Origin: Caprimulgus europaeus
Taxonomy: Eukaryota > Chordata > Aves > Caprimulgiformes > Caprimulgidae
Length of the DNA: 64,000 bases
Assembly (NCBI GenBank): GCA_907165065.1
Contig: OU015538.1
Span: forward strand, 15,825,165 to 15,889,164
Reading direction: 5' to 3'
The notes under the pieces are model-generated. The model made no database searches. It saw nothing but the letters and a program-made list of their open reading frames with translations, and had not been told where the DNA came from. The translations under genes and the position numbers were made by a program. Below are positions 24,080-36,224 of this stretch, piece by piece. Position 1 is the first letter of the stretch. Each line of letters starts with the position of its first letter.

Positions 24080-25080
24080 GTAATAAGAGGAGCGTGCTGA
24101 GCTGGAGTTCCTGAGATGCCAAATGTGATTTCACAGCCACTATCCAGATAGATTACCCTTTAACATCATCCAAGAAGTTCTTATACACCAAAATTATTCT
24201 GTCATACATAAAATGGCTCAAGTAATTTGGAGTGAGTTATTTAATAAACTTTGCCTTGCTGTAATCCACAAACAATTTATGATGTTCTTGAATTTCCTCA
24301 TAATTCAGTTATTTCTTGCTAGATAAGTTGGATGAATAAGTTGTGGTCTGTCAGCTGCATGCAAGTGATTAATTAATTGCACATTTCTTGCTGTTGGATT
24401 TTAAGTGTATTGGTCAGTTTAATTGGATCAGTAGGCCACATGCTGTACTTCTGTTCTCAGGTTGGATGGATGCTTCTCCTTGAAAGAATCCTCCAAGAAT
24501 AAAAATTCCTGATCAAGCATTTAAAGCAGGCATCCTGGCTGAAACGCCAGGACGCAGGCAACCACAAACTCAATCAATTACGTAAGCGCTATTGGCATCC
24601 CGGAAAGTGAAGTGCTGCATTGTGCAAGTCTTTTTCCAAAAGAGAATTTCAGTTCGAGAAAATATTCATGGAAGTATTACCTAATATTCACTTTGCCAAA
24701 CTCACTCCTGCCAGTAAGTGCAGTTGTTAAAACACATGTAAAGTACAAGCTCCACCGAAGCAAATTTCTATGAAAATTATGTATAGCACAAGCTTTCATC
24801 CACGCTTCCCAGCTCTCGCAGCACTGATATTAAAGGGCTCAGCAACATCTCTCTTTGCACCGTGTTTATTTCAGTTTTATGTAACCTGAATGCCGTGTAC
24901 ATTCTGGCTCTGTCATTAATTTTAAGCTAGGTCAAATTCATACATATTAGATAATAAGCATTTTTAGTCCCCAAATGTGTGCGTTAATTAATTTTATTTC
25001 ATTCAGTGTAATTGTCCTTATAGCTCTGTGCTCATTAAAAGAAGAGGTTGAGAATCCTCCTTTGTGCTAGGCTTAATTTG
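24080..25080. promoter_or_regulatory. AT-rich, homeodomain-motif-dense block (candidate conserved enhancer)
   Basis: TAATTA or ATTAATTA words recur: a near-palindrome GTGATTAATTAATTGCAC at 24365-24382, a CAATCAATTACGTAAGCGC stretch near 24569-24587, CATTAATTTTAAGC near 24913, and GCGTTAATTAATTTTATTT near 24981-24999. Homeodomain factors bind TAATTA cores. A 7-bp-arm inverted repeat (TCCTGGC/GCCAGGA) is at 24533-24552. No interspersed repeat or coding signal is visible over about 1 kb. The function is inferred from composition and motif density only. Confidence 0.4.
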
Positions 25081-26780
25081 GGTAGAAATCACAGAAGCTG
25101 CCTTACAACTTCTCTGTCAATGCAGATGAGCTCTGACTTGCAAGCAACCCCTCCACCCCTCCTCCCCACCACTATTACTGACTCAGGAGTCATTTCCAGC
25201 TCCTCAGTGTAAGCGCACATCACTCTAAGGAGACAGAAATTACCTCCAAAGGAGTAGAAATAGCCAGGAAGACCTAGTTTCATATATTTTCCTTTTGAAA
25301 CATATAAGCATGTTGTACTGAATGGAAACGCCTACACTGAAGCAGATGCTGGAGGTCCACCCGCTCATCTCCCCATCACCCAATTAATTTGTACAGGGTC
25401 TAAATAGTAGCAAAAGTGCTTGTCCTCACGGGTGGGCACTGCTGCCGAGTGTCTCACTGTGTGTGCCCTGTGCAGTAGGTTTCTAATGTGTGACTGACAA
25501 CAGGTATAGGTAAAAAACCATAGTTTGTAAGCAGGTTATGGGTGATCAGGTAAACCTTGCTCTAGTCAGTAAGGATACTGCAACTATTTATGCATTTCTT
25601 TTGTGTTTATTAGTGTTTATTAGCAGAGCTGGTGTGCTCCAGACTTGTCTTTTTCCTTCTGCAGTGTCAATCACTCGAGCCTTGAGACCACAGCGGCTAT
25701 ATCACTGCTAGAGTTGCTGTTCATTAAAGCACTTATTTGTCATTTATTAGGAATTTGTAAATGAAACCTGAAGAGGCTGTTCTCTCAATTGCTCTCCTCC
25801 AGCCTTGTTAGTGCTGGACATCTTTGTGTCCTCGTGTATGTTTATGATTCATTTTCACTATGAGAGAATTGCTCTTTAGGGTTTTTGATGTGGAGCCAGT
25901 ATTTGAGATGTTGCATTTATAGAGGAGATGCAGATCACTCTTGGTTCTCACAGATCACAGCAGATGAAGCAGCTCAGCACCTCCTCTGTTTGTGAATATC
26001 CCTCGATGGAAGGCTAACCACAGCTTCTACCTCCTGTCCCCCCAGTTTTCACTTGCATTGACATCTTTCCTGAGTTGACTAGACATGTAATACTGAATAA
26101 CACATTTTAGCTTTGAGTTAGCTACTTTGAGGTGTGTCTAAAAAATGTATGAAGCACTGTCCCAGGTCTTGGCTTCTTTGGTGAACTTGTGAAGATGTGA
26201 TCAGTGAGGAAGTGTTGGAGGAGGATGCAGTCCCAATGGGAACGTGCCCCCCCCAGAAGATGATGCTTAGAGAATATAACAGCTCAGCCTCTCCTATAAA
26301 TACACTGTTTCTCCTCATCTGAAGAGGTCAATGGGCTCTGCAGTATGCCCTGGTGATCCTCAGACATGTGCCAGTCCCTGACCAAAGGGGAAAAGGCAGT
26401 CTGAAACCGGAGGGGCTTGCAGAGACTTCTCTTCCAGCTAGTGGCCTTTCACAGAAAGCGCCTCTGATGGCACTGCGCAGGGGAGGCCGCCTTCCTCTAG
26501 CTCTCTTGAGGGGTTTTTTTTGCACTGTTTTTGCAATGCTGATCTTCTGAGCTAACGTCTTGAATTCCTCAGCCTGGTAATGCCGTGTGGTCCTTTGAGA
26601 CCCCTGGGCCTATTTAATTTCATGCATGTGTAAGATACCTTTTCCCTTTTGGCACCATGATACCAGCTGCAGTCGCTTTAACCACTGCCAGTCAATCCTA
26701 GTTATCAGGATCTGTACAGGGGACAGGAGGAGGGAGAAGATAATGGATTTGCCTTGAGAGCTCATCTAGAAATCCAGTCC
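25081..26780. other. Unique non-coding sequence, no gene recognised
   Basis: It contains a perfect 10-bp tandem pair (TGTTTATTAG) at 25604-25623 and a mixed-composition remainder. The segment at 26127-26155 begins with a word resembling a mariner inverted-repeat tip but lacks supporting internal sequence. Confidence 0.5.
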
Positions 26781-27350
26781 TACACAGCAAGCTGTGCCTA
26801 TGTAATGTATTACTTTTTAATAATGTAAATATATTAATATCAGAGCAGTCTTTTCAATCTTCTATACCTAAACATTACATCACTATCAGGAGCAAGCGTA
26901 ATTAGATATCATAAAGATGAAAAATATGGTGACATTAACATAAAGAACACCAATAAGTTGCTTTGCTTGTCAAGTAATTGAAGAGCATTACGGGTGCACT
27001 CTGCAGTGCGTGCACACGGGATCAAGCCTAATGCGAAGGGACAGCTCCGGTATGCAGAGCCTCACCCGAAATAACTTCACAGGGACACTGACAAGGGTTT
27101 TTTAGGTCTGAAAGTTAGCATTTCTTTAAAGTTGATTAGTGCTCGCAAATGTTCTGTGCTATTTTCTAATCAGCGACATTTGCTGTCTTGGTTATTTAAT
27201 GGTATTAGCGGCAGCAAAAGTGGAACCATTTGTTTCAGGCCAAGCAATCATAATCTTCCTCACTCTGGATGCCGGTATTTAAATATGCGTGGGATGCTGT
27301 TTTCATCCTACATTCTTATTCTGTAAGATTTTTGCTTTGCAAAGTTTTCC
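26781..27350. promoter_or_regulatory. AT-rich conserved-looking block (candidate regulatory element)
   Basis: The stretch holds AATAATGTAAATATATTAATAT near 26818-26840, an octamer-like ATTTAAATATGCGTG near 27277-27291, and TTTCTAATCAGCGACATTTG near 27163-27182. It has balanced, word-rich composition without repeats. This texture is common in conserved non-coding elements near developmental genes. It is inference only. Confidence 0.35.
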
Positions 27351-30300
27351 AGTCTCTTGGTCTTCTGCATAGCTCCCTCCAGGTAAGCCTGGAATTGAAG
27401 AAATGTCAACCATTTTAAATAAGGTACAATGCCAAAATGACATATGAAGATTTTAAACTTCCAGAGCAAAAAGGAATTATTTAGCATGGCTCTACTGGGA
27501 GTACAGATTCACACTGAGAAAAGTGGGATGCTTTGAATGACTTTCTGGCAATGAAATCTGTGGAATAGCCCAAGAGGGAAATGTCAGGTCCTTGTTGCTG
27601 GGGTAGATTAGATCTGCGCTAGAAGATGGATATCTGATCTTGACTAGGAGACAGGTCAGTGATGCTTTCACAACCAGTCATACAAAGAGCCTCTTAGGCT
27701 GGTTGTGGGCTCTGAGTGAGCGCCTGGGTTCATGTTATTGGGGTGCAGAGGCAAGGCTTAGCTCAATGCTCATGCATAAGGCCACGGGTCTGAACTGCGA
27801 GTGGACATCCTTGTGATGTGGGGAGGAAACAGAGCAGCACAGCATGGCCTTTGAGAAAGTTGTCCCTCCTTCCCCCTGCACCATGAATTTTCTCTGCATG
27901 AGGTTTCGGAACATCCACTGCTTCCTTACCTGCTACAACATACAAACACACAGCAGGGACGTGCTGGGCAGGTGGGTTAAGCCCAGCTTTGCATGGAGTA
28001 CCCGCTGTGCTGGGCTGAGTAAGTTGGCTGGGGCTTTCCTGACGAGGAACACCCGTGAGCTGAAGTCTTGTCCTGAGCTGTTCTTTGCAAGCCAGCCCCA
28101 GCTGACAGGGTGTCGGATGGGTCTGGGCTCGTTTGGTCTGGTGGAGTTGGAGGTGGTCTGACACAGGGTGCTCCCTCAGGTGCAGAGCCCCCGCCCAGGC
28201 CGGTGGAGATGGCTGAGCTGGCTGCTTGGATGCAGTCTTCACTGGCATTTTTTCCATTTTGCCTTCAAACCTGCTGCTTCCTGGAATTAGTTTTGTTCTA
28301 GATTTTGATGCCAAATCCTTTTTCACCTTCTTCTGTTTCTCTTTCTGTACACCCCTTGTTCTCTAATTAGTTGAAATACTGTCTCTGCTTTGCTTCTCCC
28401 TTTGTCCTTTTACTGTCTCTGCTCTTGGATCTCTCTTTTCTTTACTTTCTGTCTGCCCTCTCATGGCTGGATATTTATTTGCTTATTTTAATTTCTCCGG
28501 GGGGAAAGCCTTTTCCACACCACATCTCGCAGACATCAGAGGATCTTCTCAGCCCCTTCCTGTCCTCCCCATCCCTGTGCCGGCATTTTTCCCTTGCTCT
28601 TTCCTCCTCTGCAAGTTGTGCTGTAGCTCTGCTCTCACTGCCATGGTAACTTCAAAAAGACACGGCCATTTGATATACCAGGCAAAGTAGAGGTCTGCAG
28701 GAGTGTGTGCGTGCATGTGTCTGCGTCAGGGGAGAGAACGGGACATCCTTTTCCTTTCTCTTTTCATTTTTAGAGTCAAAGCATCTCAGTACAGCTGCTG
28801 GAAAGCAGCATTCCAGCTTGCAGGTGCAGCATGAGACCGTGGGACAGGAGCTGTGTGCCCGGTCCTGCTGCCTGTGTTGGGGCAGGGGATGCTCGGCTGC
28901 TCCTCGAGCCCAGCTCCTGGCTCTGCAGCAACGGAGAGAAAAAAAAAAAACAGAGGCAGCAACATCTTAAAAGTCTAAAGCATAGGAAGGAATAGCTCTG
29001 CTCCTGAGGGGAAACATATGGGGCATTAGGAACAATTTTCCCCAGCTTGCACATTTATACTTGAAAGTTAACAATGAAAGAAAACAAACACAACAGCTTC
29101 AAACCAAACAAGCCGTAGGGGATCACGGGCTGCGGCAGCTGCCGGGGTGAAAGCAGCAGTGCATGGTGGTGGGGACCTGCTGGAGAGGCTCCATGGAACG
29201 TGAGCCACCCTGCCTCAGTCCCAGACAAGGTGTGATGGGGCTTTCACCAAGTGTTTGGGCTGCAAGTGGAAGCAGTGATGCCAGCACTGCCCAGCTGAGG
29301 GTTTCTCAGGAGTGTGATCCATGTAAACCTGCTAATCCTGGCTGTCCCAGCACTCTGCAGCCAAACCCTGGGGCTGCAGAAGGAGTGGCAGAGACTATTG
29401 CTGGAGCTTTTGTCCCTTTTTTTCCCTGAAATGGCAGCACCATCAGCACAGCTCTCCCCTGCCCCACACAAGAGCAGCTCCATGCTCTGTTTTCCTAGAG
29501 CCAGCCATGGTCCAGGAGCCGGAGCTGGAGCCAGGGTGTGTGTGGGTCTGGCAGCAAAGGGCCCTTCCAGCCCTGGGAAATACAATTACTATTTTGGACT
29601 CGTATATTTTCTCCACAGTCTCATTTTGAAAGGGATAATGACCTTTTCCTCTCCCCAGGGTGCCGGGGAAGCAGCTCGGGCAATTAAGTAGCAGAGAGGG
29701 ACTGTGGGAACTGCTCCTGCCTGGGAGCCAGGAGGGGAGACCTCTGCTTCTGCCTCCCCTAGTTTGTTACCAAAAAGGCAATGAAAAAATGATAACTGCA
29801 GAAATGTCTCTGTGTCGAGGAGATGTCTGTCTCACCAAGCTGCTGGCAAGAATCGGTCCCAAGTGCTGGGGGGAGAGTGGTGCAGCCCCAAGCTGCCTTC
29901 TCCCAGGGGGGACGTGGGGATCCCACGTGCCACTGAAAGCAGGGCTGGGACATGCCCAGGGTGGGGGCAATGCAGGCATGTCCTCGTCCCAGCTCAGGCA
30001 GGAGTGGCCTCATCCCTGCTGGGGTGGCATGGCTGTCTTGGCATGAGGCAGGTTTGAAAGCAGCTTTTCTGCTGCACGGAGCTGTGGAAGAACAAACCCA
30101 GTGCTCTGCAGGGACCGAGCAGGGGATTCTCTGCAAAGATTTCCCACATAAACACCCTCCTGTGGCTTTTGATATGGCTGGGGAGGAGGAAGGAACAGTC
30201 TGGGCCAGCAAGGCTAAAACCTGGTTTTCTAATTGGTGAACACCAAGCAGGGAAAGAATAGAGGGAGGAAAGAGCAAAGAGTGGTGACCCTGCCATGCAC

Positions 30301-30359
30301 CTTGAAGGAGCAGAAACAGGTCCCTGGAACGATGCTCTGCCCCACTCAACCCTTCCCTG
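27351..30359. other. GC-richer unique sequence with several chance reading frames
   Basis: The longest open frames (187 codons minus at 27763-28326, 113-125 codons on both strands around 29244-29691) overlap on opposite strands and are rich in P, Q, S, A and G. They show no domain, signal peptide or family signature. A short A run is at about 28939-28950. CpG sites are scattered and do not form a convincing island. Confidence 0.5.
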
Positions 30360-30580
30360 TCCCCCTCTCATGTCTATAGCTTTGTACCTTTAATGATTGC
30401 ATGAGGGATGGGGTGGCTGCTAATGAAGCAAGGTGCAGTTAAGCTTGTTCCCTAATGCAGTCCTCACTCATGTCCGTTGTCGTTATTGCAATCACATCAT
30501 GGCAAAGCTATATTAATGCAGAATACTCTTCATTTACATGGCATTATGAAGTTATTCATGAAAGGGTTTGACCAGATGCA
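30360..30580. promoter_or_regulatory. Conserved-looking AT-rich patch (candidate regulatory element)
   Basis: A compact, non-repetitive patch carries ACCTTTAATGATTGCATGAG, AGCTATATTAATGCAG and TTCATTTACATGGCATTATG, which are ATTA and POU-like words. It stands out against GC-richer flanks. It was identified by texture only. Confidence 0.3.
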
Positions 30581-32030
30581 CGTGTTTCTACTCCTTGGCT
30601 TGGTGGTTGTGGATGCTTTATTGTGTCCTCACCAAGAAGATGCAGGTTGAGATATCTTGGGAAAAAATTGCAATCTATCTTCTTCAAGCACTGGAGAGAA
30701 ACTGAAGAGCACTGAGAGAGGTAGAGGCATGTTGGCCCCAATACTGGCCATGCTGTGATGTCCTATGCAGTGTCTGAGTTCAGGTGATGTGGTTCATGCA
30801 GGAACAGGGCCGTGGAAACTCCTTGGACTTGGCTCTGTGTCCTTGAGCTGAGCTGCAGAGCAGCTGCGTCTTCAGCTCCCTGGAGAGCTGAGAGCTGGTG
30901 GGGGCAGGCTGCGGTGGGGGGGTTTCAATGAAAAGAGAAATGAAAAGAGAAAAAGGAAAATGCCATTTGGTTTAATTTTGGTTTGCTTTTCACCTGAAAG
31001 CATTTAAAAAATTGGAGGAAACTTCTAAGTGAAATGATGTTCTGAGCTGAAAAGACCTGAAAGTCTGCTATTGAAGGCTTTGACTTTTGTTTTTAGTTTT
31101 TATAAGCAAATAGCAGCAATGTGCAGATATGTTTTGATGCTTAAGCTCCATTTATTTTTGTTGGAGAGGGTGTTTGGCTGTTTGGTTTTGTTTTCGCTGG
31201 CTTTATATTGGAGAGAAAACATCCTGGATGCAAATGTGTGATCCAGGAGGGAATCTGTGAGTCTGCCACCAAACACATCTTTTCAGTACAAAATGTCTCC
31301 AGCACCAGAATCCTGGGTTAATTTGCCATTCTTCCAAGGCTACATACAAACTGTTTAGCTGATTAGAGATGTGCAAACACACCCCCCACAGCATACACTA
31401 GTGCTCATAAACTGATAAATAACAACAAACCAGAGGCTGTTTTTCTGCCCAGAGCCATTTAGTCTTCTTCACCCCTACCCAGCTCCAGTGCTTGGTGTAA
31501 AAATCAGCCTGGCTTCCCCAGAACCACCTTTAACTCTCATGACCTCTTCCACAAACTTTATTTTCTTGCTGCCTTCACCTTTCCCTTCCGCTCTGGAGGC
31601 CCTGCAGCCCTGAGGGATGTTCATCATGCACAGAGCAACCTCGGGGGGCTTCTCTCCAGCTGTGGAGTTGGGCCAGATTTGGGCATGAGGATGAGGTGCT
31701 ACCAGCGCACCTCAGAGGAGGAGACTGGAAAAGATGGATTTGATGTGCCTGTCAGTGTGGTTTGGGTGGTGGTGAGGGGGAGCTGGTGCATGTGCTCCAT
31801 CATGAGCAGCCATGGGAGGACCTGCTCCCTCTGGGAAACGACAAGCTGGATGCATTTCCTTATGCTTCCCTTGTGGGTATGCACATGTATGAATGGCACA
31901 TGCTGGTGCATATGCATGGCAGGAGGTAGAGACTTATGCACTGGGTTGTCTGGAGGACCAACTCATGTCTGCAGTCCTGGGGAAGCGGGAGGACTGGTCG
32001 GCGTTTCCAGATGGGATGGTTGCAAGGAGA
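30581..32030. other. Unique non-coding sequence, no feature recognised
   Basis: It has a G-rich patch at 30898-30927 (GGTGGGGGCAGG and GGTGGGGGGG) and an A/G patch at 30931-30960. The plus-strand frame starting at 31679 (191 codons) runs into the CR1 fragment downstream and has no family match before it. Confidence 0.5.
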
Positions 32031-32475
32031 TCAGAGAATCCCAGAATTGCCTCAATTGGAAAAGACCTTTAAGATCATTCTTAAGTCCAGTCATTAACCC
32101 AACACTGACAAATCTATGTCTAGATGACTTTTCAAACCTTCCACGGATGGGGACTCCACCACTGCCCTGGGCAACCCCTTCCAATGCCCGAGAACCCTTT
32201 CAGCAAAGAAATTCTTCCTCACATCCAATCTCAACTGCCCTGGGTACAACCTGAGGCCATTTCCTCTTGTCCTGTCACTTGGTCCTTGGTTGAACAGACC
32301 GACACCCACCTTTCAGGGAGTTGGAGAGAGCCTCCTTTTCTCCAGGCTCAGCACCCCCAGTTCCCTCAGCCGTGAGCTCTTCACACTTGTGCTCCAGACC
32401 CTTCCCCAGCTCCGTTACCCTTCTCTGGACACGCACCAGCACCTCCATGTCCTTCTTGGAGTGAGGAGATATAAG
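32031..32475 (-). mobile_element. CR1 LINE 3' fragment (ORF2 C-terminus and 3' end)
   Basis: The plus strand starts with CAGAGAATCCCAGAATTGCC and continues with GGAAAAGACCTTTAAGATCA, the reverse complement of the CR1 3' end. Further right it has CCTCTTGTCCTGTCACTTGG and CTTCTCTGGACACGCACCAG, which are standard CR1 words. The minus-strand frame 32094-32309 encodes the ORF2 C-terminal signature RLDVRKNFFAERVLGHW followed by LPRAVVESPS. The 5' part is missing, the usual result of incomplete reverse transcription. It is a different and longer subfamily type from the copies at 39400 and 49655, and a short internal segment expected before the CCTCCTTTTCTCCAGGCT block seems to be absent. Confidence 0.9.
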
Positions 32476-34879
32476 TCCCTGAGCACTGTGAAGATGCTTC
32501 AAACCTTCCAGTGCAACAGGACTGAGGTGCCAACCTTCTCTGCTCTCTGTTTTCTTGGCCACCCCCTCCACCCATGGCAGTGAGATCCTGGTGGGGTTGT
32601 TCTTGCAGGGGAAATCTTGCTGGCCACTCAGATGAGCTTCTTGTTGCTGGAGCAACACAGAGCAGTCTGAGCAGCCCTGAGTACCTGGTTCCTAAAATAC
32701 TGCTCCATCATTAAAGCCCTGTCATATTTATGAGGCAGCGTTGCAGGGAGATGTATCCATAGCTGTCCCCTGCCTGCTCCCCATCCTGCCTGTCACTCAT
32801 GCACCCGCCGCTCCTGAAACATGCAGGAACCGAATTCTTCTCCTTGGAAAAACAAAACCCCACCTCTCTTCTCATACAACTGGGAAGAAAAAAAAAAGAA
32901 AAAAAAAGAAAAAGGTGTTTTAAATCGAGCTCATAATTTTCAAAACTTCCTTTCTCTTTGTCCTTGAAGAAAGTCTCTTGGTTTCATCTGTCTGGTCCCT
33001 GTGAATGCAATTCCTAGCAGGGACACCTTGTTGGCTTTTTTTTTTTTCTTGGGCTTGAATATAATGTTTCAAATGAAATGCCTTTTTTTTTAGTCTCATC
33101 TACTTCATCTACAATAAGATGGGTGAAAAAAATCTATTTTCTTTCTTCTTTTTAATTTTTTTTTTTTCCTCCAAGTGGCCTTATGGCTCCTTTTAAGAAA
33201 TTATATAACAAATTGGGGAAATCTGGAATGGAGCTGGTAGTTTCATTTCTTTAAGACTCTCCCTTCTGCTGCTAAGACAAAGAAAAGCAGAGTAACATTC
33301 AGTAGAAAAAAAAAAATCAAAGTTACCATTTGGCTTTTGAACAAGGTGCAAATTAGTGAGTATTTGTTAAAATTTGAGACAGCAATTGTCTAAGAAAAAT
33401 ATTTTCAAAGAAGAGAAGGATTTTTTTCTTCTTAAATAAAAAAGCCCCCAAACCTTCCTTGCTTTTAACTTCAAAAGAGAGCCAGATTGCAGAGGAAGAG
33501 AGAAAAACCTTAAATCTCCTCTGAAGGAAAGCGAGTATCTTAGTCAAAGTGATCTTATTTGTGAGGGAGTAATTTTCTGTTCCTTTTTTTTTAAGATTGT
33601 GATCAAGGGACTTGTAAATTTTCAACTGAGCTGGTGAAACCTCTGCTCCACCTATGGAGGTGTCAAATGGTCATTTATTGGGGAATGACTGGATGATGCT
33701 GCCTGTTTCAGAACACTCCACCAGCGGGCACCAAGCAGGAGTTTTTCCTCTCCTTTGGGTAGCTGTTTTCAGGAGTACAGTAGTGCATGAAAATGCATCC
33801 AGCTCCCTACGATGGCATTTTACACTTGTTTCTGCAAGTAGCAGCAACAAAAACACGCTTGAGGGCATGGATCCAAGTCTTGGTGGAAGATAAGTGGTGC
33901 CTGTCCTGCCCAGGGTCTCTCCCAGCTACTGCATTTGCAAATAAATAGTAATGATAAAGAGGGATTTTCAGATATGACCCATAGGTATTTCATGTTTATG
34001 CAAGTGATGATCTCTGGAAAAAAGATGCCTGCTAAGGGATGTTCTTGTGATTTATCTATGAAAGCTGGTGTCAGCCTTGTCCAGAGTAATATTAACCCTT
34101 GTACGCATTTATATATGCAGCATCTGCTGAGTCTTTGGCTGGGCTTGTGGCTTTGACATTGAACTCCTCATTTTAATCTAAACTTTAATAACGTAAAAGT
34201 TGCCACAGCGCAGCAGAGCATCGATTCATCCCGGAGCCGGCTCTGCCAGCGGCCCGTGCCAGATGCTTCAGAGGAGATTGCAGAGCATCATCGTACAGCT
34301 AATTGGTGGGAACCCATCCTCCCCCTGCCAGCTGGTGTTCATCAGCTATGTGTCCTGCAGCACCGGGGTCTGATGAAAATAGCCATGTGTAGTGCTTCTC
34401 GCCTGCCTTCAATCAGAGGAGCACAAACACGGGCGAATGAAACCCCTCATATGGTGGGTATTGTCTTGTTGATATCTGTTGATTGCCTGATACCAGGGGA
34501 CTGAGAGCCGGCATCCTTGATGGAGGTTCAGCGGTTACAATCACTGGATAGCATCAACACAGGACCCAGCAGATGAAGGGCTTTGTTCGCTGATGTTCGT
34601 GCTCTCTAAATTTCCCTTGCAGTCCAGGGAAAGTCAAGCAGCTCCTGCAAGTACCTGGAGAGCTGCCCCAGCAAGGGGCTGGGACCACACTGTGCTGCAG
34701 GGTGGGCAGGGAGATCTTCCTACATGTGTAAGTAGATTAAAAAAATAGCAAAATTAAAAATAATAAGAGAACACAAAGCTAAGAAAAATGTGATAGGGGC
34801 TGGAGCCTGTGTAGGGGCAGAAACCCTGTAGCCTGGAGCTGGGCTCTGGCTGGACTGCCTCTCTCTACAAGATGGACCA
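32476..34879. other. Unique sequence rich in homopolymer A/T runs
   Basis: A-rich (32885-32913) and T-rich runs (about 33037-33049, 33084-33092, 33157-33168) and a poly-A at 33307-33316 interrupt otherwise unique DNA. The patch 34160-34500 is word-rich and conserved-looking (TTTAATAACGTAAAAGTTGC near 34182-34201). No gene was recognised. Confidence 0.5.
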
Positions 34880-35040
34880 TTCCCCCTCTTCTGTAGAGCA
34901 GCAGAAGCTATTCTTGTAGCTGTCGAGTCCTTTTTTGAAAGTTAGTAAGCTCTTTTTGCCTCAATAACCTACAGCAGAGAGTCCTACAGGCTAATTATAT
35001 GTTTCATTTTAAATCCTTTAATTTTTTTGTAGTTCAAATA
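34880..35040 (-). mobile_element. Old CR1/L3-like LINE fragment
   Basis: The plus strand reads GAGTCCTTTTTTGAAAGTTA, then AGCTCTTTTTGCCTCAATAA, then CAGCAGAGAGTCCTACAGGC and TAATTATATG. This matches in order the reverse complement of a region near the 3' end of ancient amniote CR1 (consensus as I recall it: gaatccttttttgaacccag, gctctttgcctcaa, cagagagttccacaggttaattatg). It is strongly diverged. The match fades after about 35040. Confidence 0.6.
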
Positions 35041-36224
35041 GATAACTATGTTTTTCTCCCACATCTTTGATTCAGATGGATGATTTACTTCATTAATTGA
35101 TATGTGGAGGAGGGGGTCTAGAAATGAGCTATATTTATGCTTCAAAAAGAATCTTTTCCCAACTGTGTTTTTTTTTCTTCTATGAATCTTCATATTTATT
35201 TCAAAATTGTCCTGAAGTGAATGTCAGCAACCTTTGTCCAGGAATCTTTTGCTGGATTAATTAGTCTATAATGAATCTACTTCTCATCCTCTTTGATTTC
35301 TAACTTTCAGGTTGGCCTGGTGTCAGACATCACCCAGAAATCTGCTTTCTATCCTGAGCTGTCAGTGTGAGGAGTAGAGGAGGGTGCTGGGGCTGCTTGC
35401 AAAAATCGACAGCTTGGCAGAGCTGGGATTTAGGTCATTGAGGTGAAAACACATTTGGGAAGTGCTTCTTTCCTGGAGGAGCTGTTGGAAACTACTGAGC
35501 CCAGCCTGGAGCCATCCCAGAGCCCAGCCTGGTCCTGGTCCAGTTGTTCTGTTGGGTGGCACAAGAATCCCTGCACCAAGCAGCGATGGATTCACCTCCC
35601 AGAAGGGAAGATTTTGTATAGCCTTGTCACTTGGTGAAGCTTATTTCAGCTCTTCCTCTTCCTGGCCAGATGGAGAAGCTTGTGAAGGTCCCAGCCCTAC
35701 AAACCAGACACCAAAGCAAATCACACTATCACACTATCATGCCACCAGCCAGGGCCTCATCTCCCCAGGCAGTTTTCCAGCGCTGCTTGCTTGCTCCTTT
35801 CTCCTTGGCTTATTTTTTTTTTTTCTCCTTTCAACACAGTTTGGTGAAAAACGGGTGTGAATCATTTTTCATGAGAAGCTTCCATTGCAAAAAGCACTTT
35901 TTTTAGGAATGCAGCATCTTTTGAAGTGAAATGCCAGAAATCTCACAAGCTGAAGCTGAAATGTGCTGGTTGCAACATTAGGTGCTAACAGTTGGCAAAG
36001 CTTAAGTCCCAGTGGCTAAAATACCAGAGAAAATGGCAGACAGTAACTTGGCTTTTAAATTTAGGCTGTCTCACTTATGTGACAGGAGGAGAGAGGGTAG
36101 GACTCGGCTCAGGCTGGTTGGCTGAGTGATTGACACATTTCACGGACAGCTTTTTATGGCACTCATCATGGTGATGCTCTGATTGCCTCTCCAGCGCTAA
36201 TGAAGATCTCCTGTAATGGGCCTG
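35041..36224. other. Unique non-coding sequence, no feature recognised
   Basis: A T-rich run lies at about 35811-35824 and a short ATCACACT tandem at about 35721-35738. The plus-strand frame at 35462-35860 (132 codons) has no domain. Confidence 0.5.

Noticed and set aside
27763-28326. 187-codon minus-strand frame as a protein-coding gene
   Set aside because: Rich in P, Q, K and T with no family signature, overlapped by a 105-codon plus-strand frame; GC-rich sequence favours long chance frames.
29759-30349. 196-codon minus-strand frame, the longest in the window
   Set aside because: Three other frames of similar length overlap it on both strands, which is what stop-poor GC-rich DNA gives; no domain or signal recognised.
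31679-32254. 191-codon plus-strand frame as a gene
   Set aside because: Its 3' third lies inside the antisense CR1 fragment and the rest has no recognisable family.
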